A DNA stretch of 5,235 nucleotides, taken from positions 1 through 5,235 of the forward strand of contig JAKAML010000133.1 of NCBI GenBank assembly GCA_021812845.1. Direction: 5' to 3'. This DNA comes from Pseudomonadota bacterium (GTDB lineage: Bacteria > Pseudomonadota > Alphaproteobacteria > Rhizobiales > Hyphomicrobiaceae). The position numbers and the translations under genes are program-made. The number at the start of each line of letters is the position of its first letter. The first letter of the stretch is position 1. Below, piece by piece: positions 1 to 5,235 of the stretch. The notes under the pieces were generated by a model. That model saw only the letters and a list, made by a program, of their open reading frames with translations. It searched no databases and was not told where the DNA came from.

Positions 1-1012
1 GGCGATGGGCGCGGCGGCGAAGATCGCGACCGGCCAGATCGAGAGCGCGATCGCGGTCGGGTCCGACACCACGTCCGATCCGCCGATCGTGTTCACGAAA
101 AGGCTCGCCACCCGCCTGCGCGACGTCGGCCTGCAGAAGACGACGATGGACAAGCTCAAGGTGTTCAAGGATTTCTCGCCGCGCGAGCTGGCGCCGCTGC
201 CGCCGTCGGTCAACGAGCCGCGGACCGGGCTCAGCATGGGCCAGCATTGCGAGCTGATGGCGCAGGAGTGGGGCATCACGCGCGAGGCGCAGGACCTGCT
301 CGCCTACGAGAGCCACAACAAGGCGGCGGAGGCCTACCGCTCGGGCTACATGGACGATCTCATCGTTCCGTGTGCCGGCGTCTACCGCGACAACAACCTG
401 CGCGAGGACGTGAGCCTCGACAAGCTCGCGACCCTGAAGACCGCGTTCGAGAAGGGCGCCGCCGGCACCCTGACCGCCGCCAACTCGACGCCCCTGACCG
501 ACGGCGCGTCGTCGGTGCTGCTGGCGAGCGAGGAGTGGGCGACGAGGCGCGGCCTGCCGGTGCTCGCCTACATGACCTATTCGCAGCACGCGGCCAACGA
601 CTTCGTGGCCGGCGAGGGACTCCTGATGGCGCCGACGATCGCCGTTTCGAAGATGCTCGACCGCGCCGGGCTGACGCTGCAGGACTTCGACTTCTACGAG
701 ATCCACGAGGCGTTCGCGGCGCAGGTGCTGGCGACGCTGAAGGCGTGGGAGGATCCCGCCTACTGCAAGCGCCATCTCGGCAAGGATCGCCCGCTCGGCT
801 CGATCGACCGCGCCAGGCTCAACGTCAAGGGCTCGTCGATCGCGTTCGGGCATCCGTTCGCCGCCACCGGCGCGCGGATCGTCGCCAACCTCGCCAAGCT
901 CCTGTCGATCCACGGCGGGCGCGGGCTGATCTCGGTCTGCACCGCCGGCGGCATGGGCGTCGCTGCGATCCTCGAGAGCGCGAAGGCGGCCGAGATGCGC
1001 AAGGCCGCCTGA
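1..1012 (+). CDS. fadI: FadI-type acetyl-CoA C-acyltransferase (thiolase), 5' end outside window
   Basis: Thiolase of the beta-oxidation type: it cleaves 3-ketoacyl-CoA with CoA to acetyl-CoA and a shortened acyl-CoA, and can also run as a condensation. The reading frame is open to base 2, so the gene starts before the window. Counting from the Met at base 5, visible family motifs are the MGQHCELMAQEWGITREAQD stretch (78-97), NSTPLTDGASSVLL (160-173), HEAFAAQ (234-240, catalytic His region), GSSIAFGHPFAATGAR (276-291, with catalytic His283) and CTAGGMG (312-318, catalytic Cys312). The pattern GSDTTSDPPIV...LAPLPPSVNEPRTGLSMG resembles E. coli FadI rather than FadA or PhaA as I recall them. 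The nucleophilic Cys region lies just upstream and is not visible; about 90-100 residues are probably missing. The Met at base 5 is internal, not the start. Chain-length preference cannot be read from the sequence. Confidence 0.92.
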   Translation, partial: AMGAAAKIATGQIESAIAVGSDTTSDPPIVFTKRLATRLRDVGLQKTTMDKLKVFKDFSPRELAPLPPSVNEPRTGLSMGQHCELMAQEWGITREAQDLLAYESHNKAAEAYRSGYMDDLIVPCAGVYRDNNLREDVSLDKLATLKTAFEKGAAGTLTAANSTPLTDGASSVLLASEEWATRRGLPVLAYMTYSQHAANDFVAGEGLLMAPTIAVSKMLDRAGLTLQDFDFYEIHEAFAAQVLATLKAWEDPAYCKRHLGKDRPLGSIDRARLNVKGSSIAFGHPFAATGARIVANLAKLLSIHGGRGLISVCTAGGMGVAAILESAKAAEMRKAA

Positions 1013-1038
1013 GCCCCGTCGACCGTCACCATTGCTGT

Positions 1039-1093
1039 GGCGCAGACATTTGGTTCCCGCCCGCGGCCGGCACACCAGCCAGATGTCTGCGCC
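1039..1093 (+). repeat. Long inverted repeat between thiolase and cfa
   Basis: Perfect 11-bp arms, GGCGCAGACAT at 1039-1049 and ATGTCTGCGCC at 1083-1093. If transcribed, pairing extends inward to 1055/1077 with two G-U pairs, giving a 17-pair stem closing a 21-base loop. It lies 27 bases after the thiolase stop and about 97 bases before the cfa start. No T-run follows, so it is not a standard intrinsic terminator. It could be an mRNA structure in the thiolase 3' end or cfa leader, or a DNA operator pair. The function is unknown. Confidence 0.6.
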
Positions 1094-1101
1094 GGAACTC
1101 C

Positions 1102-1125
1102 AGCGTCCCGGCCGCCCGGGACGCT
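1102..1125 (+). terminator. Compact GC-rich hairpin, possible weak terminator of the thiolase gene
   Basis: Perfect 10-bp stem, AGCGTCCCGG (1102-1111) with CCGGGACGCT (1116-1125), and a 4-base CCGC loop. The stem is followed by only two T residues (1126-1127) and then GAATC. Its shape fits an intrinsic terminator for the upstream thiolase gene, but the T-tract is very short, so termination would be inefficient or need another factor. It could instead be part of a structured cfa leader. Confidence 0.4.
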
Positions 1126-1150
1126 TTGAATCCGGGAGGCGGATCCCCAA

Positions 1151-1183
1151 CTTCCTGTACGAGCGGCCACGGCCGACAGGAGG
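1151..1183 (+). promoter_or_regulatory. Hairpin sequestering the cfa Shine-Dalgarno sequence
   Basis: The strong Shine-Dalgarno AGGAGG of cfa (1178-1183) ends six bases before the ATG at 1190. The segment CTTCCTGT (1151-1158) pairs with ACAGGAGG (1176-1183) over eight pairs including one G-U, and a small inner stem CGGC/GCCG (1164-1167/1172-1175) stacks inside. The whole Shine-Dalgarno would be base-paired in the folded leader. This is the arrangement expected where translation is opened by a regulator, small RNA or ribosome movement, but no such partner is visible here. Confidence 0.45.
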
Positions 1184-1189
1184 TGGACC

Positions 1190-2533
1190 ATGAATGCCTC
1201 GATCGGCGGGTCCGAGCGCTCACAGGAGGCCGGCGCCACGCAGCGACAGCTCGATGCGGCCCGCGACGTCGTCGCCCGCCTCGCGCGGCGGCTCGACCTC
1301 GACTTGTCGGTGCGGCTGTGGGACGGCTCGCGCCATGCGCTCGGCTCCGCGGTGACGAGCCCGCTCGAGATCAGGATCAGCGATCCGGGCGTGATCGCCT
1401 CGCTGCTGCGCCGGCCGTCGCTCGAGACGCTGATCCGGCATTACATCGGCAAGCGGATCGACATCACCGGCGGCACCCTGTTCGATTTCGGGCGCGCCCT
1501 GCAGCGCCGCGGCGGGCGGGCGCGGCTGAGGACCGGCGAAATGCTGGGCATGGCGGCGCGGCTGTCGCCGTTTCTTTTCGCACCCGGCCGCAGGCCGGCC
1601 GACCATGAGACGTTCCAGGGCGACTACGTCGGCCACCATCGCCGGTCGGCGGACAACAAGGACTACATCCGCTTCCACTACGACCTCTCCAACGACTTCT
1701 ACGCGCTCTTTCTCGATCCCGAGATGGTCTACTCGTGCGCCTACTACACCGACTGGAGCAACGATCTCGCCACCGCCCAGCGCGACAAGCTCGAGATGAT
1801 CTGCCGCAAGCTGCGGCTGAAGGCGGGCGAGCGGCTGCTCGACGTCGGCTCCGGCTGGGGCGGCCTCGTCTGTCACGCGGCGCTCCACCATGGTGTCGAG
1901 GCGCACGGCATCACGCTGTCCGAGCAGCAGCTCGACTATGCGCGGGAGAAAGTGCGGCGACTGGGGCTGGACGGCCGGGTGACGTTCGAGCTTGCCGACT
2001 ACACCGAGGTCCGGGGGCGGTACGACAAGATCGCATCGGTCGGCATGTGCGAGCACATCGGCCTCGCCAATATTCCCCTCTACATGACGAAGATCCGGGG
2101 GCTGTTGGCGGACGACGGCCTGTTCCTCAATCACGCGATCTCCGGTCGGGCGGAGAAGCCGCGGCTGTTGCCGAAGCGGATGCGGCCCGAGCGCAAGGCG
2201 ATCGCCAGGTACATCTTTCCCGGCGGCGAGCTCGACGACATCGGCCACTCGGTCGCTGCGATGGAGATCGCGGGCTTCGAGGTTCACGACGTCGAAGGGT
2301 GGCGGATGCACTACGCGAGGACGTGCCGGCTCTGGTGCGAGCGGCTGACGGCGCAGCGCGACATCGCCATCTCTCATGTCGGAGAGGAGAAGTATCGCAT
2401 CTGGGTCGCCTATCTCGCAGGCGTCGGTCTCGCATTCGAGCGTGGGACGCTGCGACTGTTCCAGACTCTCGCCTCGAAGTCGGCCCGGCGTCCGCCGCCG
2501 CTGCCGCCGACGCGGGCCGACCTCTACCGCTGA
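1190..2533 (+). CDS. cfa: Cyclopropane-fatty-acyl-phospholipid synthase
   Basis: Transfers a methylene group from S-adenosylmethionine to the cis double bond of unsaturated acyl chains in membrane phospholipids, forming cyclopropane fatty acids that stiffen the membrane under acid or stationary-phase stress. The start at 1190 is set by AGGAGG with a six-base spacer. The 447-residue product has an N-terminal domain (about 20-110, VRLWDGSRHALGSA and YIGKRIDITGG), then the Rossmann methyltransferase domain from FHYDLSNDFY (162-171). SAM motif I is LLDVGSGWGG (216-225). The bicarbonate-site residues known from E. coli CFA synthase have counterparts here: Cys183 in YSCAYY, Glu288 in GMCEHIG, His315 and Ile317 in NHAIS, and Tyr375 in MHYARTC. 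IFPGGELD (342-349) is also typical. It is about 65 residues longer than the 382-residue E. coli enzyme, with extra sequence at both ends, including a Pro-rich tail (434-440). All key residues are intact, so it is probably active. It converges on the merR-ligase pair. Confidence 0.95.
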   Translation: MNASIGGSERSQEAGATQRQLDAARDVVARLARRLDLDLSVRLWDGSRHALGSAVTSPLEIRISDPGVIASLLRRPSLETLIRHYIGKRIDITGGTLFDFGRALQRRGGRARLRTGEMLGMAARLSPFLFAPGRRPADHETFQGDYVGHHRRSADNKDYIRFHYDLSNDFYALFLDPEMVYSCAYYTDWSNDLATAQRDKLEMICRKLRLKAGERLLDVGSGWGGLVCHAALHHGVEAHGITLSEQQLDYAREKVRRLGLDGRVTFELADYTEVRGRYDKIASVGMCEHIGLANIPLYMTKIRGLLADDGLFLNHAISGRAEKPRLLPKRMRPERKAIARYIFPGGELDDIGHSVAAMEIAGFEVHDVEGWRMHYARTCRLWCERLTAQRDIAISHVGEEKYRIWVAYLAGVGLAFERGTLRLFQTLASKSARRPPPLPPTRADLYR

Positions 2534-2542
2534 GGCCGGCGG

Positions 2543-2638
2543 CCCTGACCCGCTCGAGCCCTGACCCGCTCGAGCCACGACCCGCTCACGCCGGGGCCCG
2601 CTCACACCATGCCCCGCTCACGCCGTGTTACGCTCACG
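2543..2638. repeat. Six tandem 16-bp repeats between convergent cfa and merR genes
   Basis: Six contiguous 16-base units start at 2543, 2559, 2575, 2591, 2607 and 2623. The first two are identical (CCCTGACCCGCTCGAG); the next four share CC at the start and a core of CGCTCAC, and drift mostly in positions 3-8. A partial seventh unit (CCGG) may follow at 2639. The last unit covers the TGA stop of the merR gene, which lies inside the CGCTCACG core (2634-2636). The array therefore probably arose by duplication of the merR 3' end, or merR acquired its stop from it. No hairpin with a T-tract is present, so it is not an obvious bidirectional terminator. Confidence 0.85.
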
Positions 2639-3107
2639 CCGGTCGTTTCGGCGCCTTCAGGTGCTCGACGCACTTGGCGCGGATGTCCTTCAGGTCGCGC
2701 AGCGTGCGGTCGAGATCGGCGCGCTTCAATTGCAGGTCCGAGATCGCGGCCTCGATCTTGTCGAGCAGCAGGCGGGTCTGCGCCTCCTGGATCGGGTCGG
2801 CGTCGTAGAGCGCCAGATACTCCGCGATGTCCTCGAGCGTGAAGCCGAGGTTCTTGCCGCGCAGGATCAGCGTCAGCCGCGCCTTGTCGCGCCGCGAGTA
2901 GGTGCGGTTGACGCCGCGCCGCTCCGGCGACAGCAGCCCGCGCGCCTCGTAGAAGCGGATGGTGCGCGTGGTGATGCCGAAATGATCGGCGAGCTCGCCG
3001 ATGGTGAAGCGGCGCAGGCCGTCGTCGCCGTCGCCGGTGCCGTCCGGCTCGCCGCCGGCAGCCGGGCCGGACGCCTCCAGGGCGCGGGGGGGCGGGTCGT
3101 TGGTCAT
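2634..3107 (-). CDS. MerR-family transcriptional regulator, LiuR-like
   Basis: A 157-residue DNA-binding regulator. Residues 1-32 are a Gly/Asp/Pro-rich, probably disordered tail. The MerR winged helix-turn-helix runs from about 33 to 101: RFTIGELADHFGITTRTIRFYEARGLL, then YSRRDKARLTLILRGKNLGFTLEDI. Residues about 107-143 are charged and heptad-like, matching the dimerising coiled coil of MerR proteins. There is one Cys (146) and no effector domain, which argues against a metal sensor. The LILRGKNLGF wing and overall pattern resemble LiuR, the MerR regulator of branched-chain amino acid and acyl-CoA catabolism in proteobacteria; that is from memory. The start ATG (3107-3105) overlaps the ligase stop as ATGA. 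The nearest GGAGG (3131-3127) is 19 bases upstream, too far for normal use, so translation is probably coupled to the ligase. It likely controls its own operon. Confidence 0.9.
   Translation of the reverse strand: MTNDPPPRALEASGPAAGGEPDGTGDGDDGLRRFTIGELADHFGITTRTIRFYEARGLLSPERRGVNRTYSRRDKARLTLILRGKNLGFTLEDIAEYLALYDADPIQEAQTRLLLDKIEAAISDLQLKRADLDRTLRDLKDIRAKCVEHLKAPKRPA
3104..3107 (-). other. ATGA start-stop overlap joining ligase and merR
   Basis: Read on the minus strand, the ligase ends ...GCG ACA TGA and the regulator begins ATG ACC, sharing four bases. This is a classic translational-coupling junction. With no well-placed Shine-Dalgarno for merR, the regulator is probably made by ribosomes that have just finished the ligase, which ties its level to that of the enzyme. 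Confidence 0.85.
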
Positions 3108-4840
3108 GTCGCGCGCTGACGCTGCGCCTCCTCGGCCTTCAGCTCCTTCTTCGACAGTTTGCCGATCATCGTCTTCGGCAGCGCGTCGCGGAACTCGATC
3201 TCGGCGGGGAGCTCGATCTTGGAGATCTTGACCTCGAGATGGCGCATCATCTCCTCGGCCGTCACGGACTGGCCGGCCTTGAGCTTGATGAACGCCTTGG
3301 GCGCCTCGCCGCGGTAATTGTCCTTGATGCCGATGACCGTGACCTCCTCGACCGCAGGGTGCTCGTAGATCGCCTCCTCGACGCGGCGCGGATAGACGTT
3401 GTAGCCCGAGCAGATGATGAGATCCTTGATGCGGTCGACGATGTAGAAGAACCCGTCGGCGTCCATCACCGCGACGTCGCCCGTGCGCAGGAAGTGGCCG
3501 ACGAACTGGTCGGCGGTCTCGGCCGGGCGCTTGTAGTAGCCCTTCATCACCTGCGGTCCGGCGATGCACACCTCGCCACGCTCGCCGTGCGGCACCTCGC
3601 GCGTCGGGTCGGAGAGATCACGCAGCGAGACGAGGGTGCCGGGAAGCGGCAGGCCGATCGAGCCCTCCTTCACCGGACCATTCATCGGATTGCAGGTGGC
3701 GACCGGCGAGGTCTCCGACAACCCGTAGCCCTCGACCAGTTTGCAGCCGGTGTTGCGCTCGAAGTTCTGCTTGACCTCGAGCGGCAGCGCCGCGCCGCCG
3801 GAGAGGCAGAACTTCAGCGACGACAGGTCGAACGTCTTGAGCTTGGGATGGTTGAGGATGGCGTTGAACAGCGTCGGCACGCCCGGCATCACCGTCGGCT
3901 TGCCCTTGTCGATCAGCTTCAGCGCGTCGTCGAGCACGAACCGCGGCATGATCAGCATCTCGGACGCCTTGGCGACACCGAAGTTCATGACGACGGTCAT
4001 GGCGAAGACGTGGAAGAACGGCAGTACGCCGAGCACGCGCTCGCCGCCGTCGACGAGCTCGGGCGCCCACGACACGACCTGCAGCACGTTGCAGTACACG
4101 TTGGCGTGCGTCAGCATCGCGCCCTTCGGCGTGCCGGTGGTGCCGCCGGTGTACTGCAGCACGGCGATGTCTGAGCTGGCATCGATCTCGACCGGCGCCG
4201 GCTTGCCGCCGCCCGCCATCAGCTCGCTGTCGAGCAGGATCTTGCCGGCGGCGGGCGAGGCTTTGGGATGCGACAGCTCCTTGCCCTTGAACAGCTTGAA
4301 CAGCACCGACTTGGCGCCCGGCAGCAGTGCCGGGAACGACGCGACGACGGCGCGCGGCAGGGCGCCCGACTTGAGCAGCGCCTCGACCTTGTCGAACAGG
4401 ATCTTGAGGTCGAGCGTCACCATGATCTCGGTGTCGCTGTCCTTCAACTGGTAGGTCAGCTCGTCGATCGTGTAGAGCGGATTGAAATTGACGACCGTGC
4501 CACCGGCCTTGAGGATCGCGTAGTAGTAGATGACGAAGGTCGGGCAGTTGGGCAGGAACAGGCCGACCTTGGTGCCCTTGGTCACGCCGAGCTTCTGCAG
4601 GCCGGCGGCGGCGCGGTCGACCAGTGCCCCGATCTCCCTGTACGTCGTCGTCTTGCCGAGGAAGTTCGTGCAGGTGCGGGCACCGTGCACGGAAACGGCG
4701 CGGTCGAGCAGCGTGAACAGCGGCTGCGGCTGGATCTTCATGTCCCAGCGCACGTCGGCCGGGTAGTGCTTGAGCCACGGATAGCCCTGGTCCGACGCGG
4801 CGGCGGCGCCAGAGGCCATGCTGTGTGCCACTTCCGTCAT
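3104..4840 (-). CDS. Long-chain fatty acid-CoA ligase (FadD/PimA-like acyl-CoA synthetase)
   Basis: ATP-dependent activation of a carboxylic acid to acyl-CoA through an acyl-adenylate, feeding beta-oxidation or lipid synthesis. The 578-residue product is full length for this family. ANL-superfamily motifs appear in order: phosphate-binding loop YTGGTTGTPKG (230-240), GYGLSETSP (371-379), TGD (453-455, ribose-binding Asp455), hinge and A8 region DRIKDLIICSGYNVYP (469-484), and the C-terminal catalytic Lys561 in LPKTMIGKLSKKEL. The N-terminal YPWLKHYPADVRWD (20-33) is typical of alphaproteobacterial FadD-like proteins, some annotated as the dicarboxylate ligase PimA; substrate length cannot be decided from sequence. 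The start at 4840 is chosen because GGGAGG lies five bases upstream (4851-4846). The frame continues to a Met at 4948, but that extra stretch is Pro/Ala/Arg-rich with no family similarity. The stop overlaps the merR start by four bases. Confidence 0.95.
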   Translation of the reverse strand: MTEVAHSMASGAAAASDQGYPWLKHYPADVRWDMKIQPQPLFTLLDRAVSVHGARTCTNFLGKTTTYREIGALVDRAAAGLQKLGVTKGTKVGLFLPNCPTFVIYYYAILKAGGTVVNFNPLYTIDELTYQLKDSDTEIMVTLDLKILFDKVEALLKSGALPRAVVASFPALLPGAKSVLFKLFKGKELSHPKASPAAGKILLDSELMAGGGKPAPVEIDASSDIAVLQYTGGTTGTPKGAMLTHANVYCNVLQVVSWAPELVDGGERVLGVLPFFHVFAMTVVMNFGVAKASEMLIMPRFVLDDALKLIDKGKPTVMPGVPTLFNAILNHPKLKTFDLSSLKFCLSGGAALPLEVKQNFERNTGCKLVEGYGLSETSPVATCNPMNGPVKEGSIGLPLPGTLVSLRDLSDPTREVPHGERGEVCIAGPQVMKGYYKRPAETADQFVGHFLRTGDVAVMDADGFFYIVDRIKDLIICSGYNVYPRRVEEAIYEHPAVEEVTVIGIKDNYRGEAPKAFIKLKAGQSVTAEEMMRHLEVKISKIELPAEIEFRDALPKTMIGKLSKKELKAEEAQRQRAT

Positions 4841-4941
4841 AGCGTCCTCCCAGGATGCCGGTCGCGCCCCCTCGGCAGGCGGGCGGTTGATTGGCGGCGT
4901 GTGACACCGGGCGCCTCGAGCTTGGTTAACGGGGCCGGCCG

Positions 4942-4956
4942 GCGGCATCGTGCCGC
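4942..4956. promoter_or_regulatory. 15-bp palindrome upstream of the ligase, possible operator
   Basis: GCGGCA TCG TGCCGC is a perfect inverted repeat with 6-bp arms and a 3-base centre, about 102-116 bases before the ligase ATG and directly beside the AT-rich island at 4957-4976. Its position and symmetry suit a dimeric regulator, and the operon encodes a MerR-family one. It does not resemble the LiuR motif as I recall it, so assigning it to this regulator is speculation. Short GC palindromes also occur by chance at this base composition. Confidence 0.25.
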
Positions 4957-5030
4957 GACATTATTGAACACAACTGGACGGGCGAGCGCCAGCTTGTTCT
5001 CGTCTCCCGACGGCGGCGCGACGCGTCGCA

Positions 5031-5113
5031 TCGCAACACCGCCGCAACAGCACCGCGACCGCCGCGTGCGTGCGCGGAACGGCACAAATGGCAGCAGATC
5101 CGCGGTGTTGCGA
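5031..5113. repeat. 12-bp inverted repeat with 59-base spacer
   Basis: TCGCAACACCGC (5031-5042) is exactly complementary to GCGGTGTTGCGA (5102-5113). The spacer holds a smaller hairpin, CCGCG/CGCGG (5062-5066/5073-5077), so transcribed RNA could fold as a stem with an inner stem-loop. Two further small hairpins follow, GCACGG/CCGTGC (5135-5140/5147-5152) and CCGAC/GTCGG (5165-5169/5174-5178). It may be an unannotated structured RNA, a terminator region for a gene to the right, or a pair of protein-binding sites. None has a T-tract. Confidence 0.45.
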
Positions 5114-5235
5114 GGCCGGCGTCGAAACCGGAGCGCACGGCACGATCCGTGCATCCTCGTGTGTCCGACGACCGTCGGGGCGGGCCGGAAGCTGGACTTG
5201 AAAGTCGCTTAAGGATGTGCGACGGCTCAGCGTGT

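Larger units (their letters stand above)
4841..5235. other. Non-coding flank upstream of the ligase
   Basis: These 395 bases hold no gene I can support. The part next to the ligase (about 4841-4980) should contain its promoter. The ligase Shine-Dalgarno GGGAGG is at 4851-4846 on the minus strand. A relatively AT-rich island (4957-4976) stands out from the GC-rich surroundings and may be the promoter core, but I see no convincing -35/-10 pair. The remainder (4980-5235) contains several inverted repeats, listed separately. An ATG at 5215 opens a frame that leaves the window after seven codons; it lacks a properly spaced ribosome binding site, so I do not call it. Confidence 0.6.

Noticed and set aside
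1013..1189. A SAM riboswitch controlling the SAM-dependent cfa gene
   Set aside because: The idea fits the enzyme chemistry, but I cannot match the hairpins to the SAM-I, SAM-II or other SAM riboswitch consensus, and such switches normally govern methionine and SAM synthesis genes.
247..1608. A 453-codon plus-strand frame spanning the thiolase, the gap and the cfa start
   Set aside because: The translation is Arg/Gly/Ala-rich and domain-free, and it overlaps two clearly real genes in another frame.
1220..2605. A 461-codon open frame antisense to cfa
   Set aside because: It is a shadow of the GC-rich cfa gene: Arg/Pro/Val/Asp-rich low-complexity translation, no recognisable domain, and it lies opposite a gene with intact catalytic motifs.
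2534..2633. CRISPR array in the repeat region between cfa and merR
   Set aside because: The units are only 16 bases, directly abutting with no unique spacers, and there are no cas genes; it is a simple tandem repeat.
3108..3569. Upstream extension of the merR frame
   Set aside because: The extension overlaps the ligase C-terminal domain in another frame and reads as low-complexity; the MerR domain begins about 32 residues after the ATG at 3107, which sits on the ATGA junction.
4841..4948. Start of the ligase at the Met encoded at 4948
   Set aside because: The extra 36 residues have no family similarity, and the internal ATG at 4840 has a strong Shine-Dalgarno five bases upstream.
4837..5154. 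A 105-codon minus-strand frame in the gene-free flank
   Set aside because: Arg/Pro/Cys-rich composition typical of chance frames in GC-rich DNA, no ribosome binding site noted, and it overlaps the ligase start and promoter region.
5215..5235. Start of a plus-strand gene at the right edge
   Set aside because: Only seven codons are visible, and the AAGG before the ATG is too close to act as a ribosome binding site.

Overview
This is a GC-rich (about 68-70%), fully bacterial window. Protein similarity recalled from families, codon use and the lipid/acyl-CoA gene content suggest an alphaproteobacterium (Hyphomicrobiales or Rhodospirillales type). That placement is inference; the window has no rRNA or other taxonomic marker.

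Layout. (1) Bases 1-1012, plus strand: the C-terminal two-thirds or more of a FadI-type thiolase, cut by the left window edge. (2) Bases 1013-1189: a short intergenic region with several inverted repeats, the last of which pairs with the Shine-Dalgarno sequence of the next gene. (3) Bases 1190-2533, plus strand: a complete cyclopropane-fatty-acyl-phospholipid synthase (cfa). (4) Bases 2534-2633: the gap between convergent genes, filled by six 16-bp tandem repeats that run into the stop codon of the next gene. (5) Bases 2634-3107, minus strand: a small MerR-family regulator resembling LiuR. (6) Bases 3104-4840, minus strand: a FadD/PimA-like acyl-CoA ligase whose stop codon overlaps the regulator's start (ATGA). 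(7) Bases 4841-5235: 395 bases without a convincing gene, holding the ligase upstream region and several inverted repeats.

Function. All four genes touch acyl-chain metabolism. The ligase activates carboxylic acids to acyl-CoA, the thiolase does the last step of beta-oxidation (or the reverse condensation), the CFA synthase modifies unsaturated acyl chains in the membrane, and the MerR protein is a likely local regulator co-translated with the ligase. The ligase-merR pair looks like a real operon. The thiolase and cfa share a strand but are separated by 177 structured bases, so they may be separate transcription units.

I found no undescribed multi-gene system, mobile element, CRISPR array, tRNA or rRNA. 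The items most worth checking are the structured cfa leader, the tandem repeat array at the merR 3' end, and the inverted repeats in the 3' flank.
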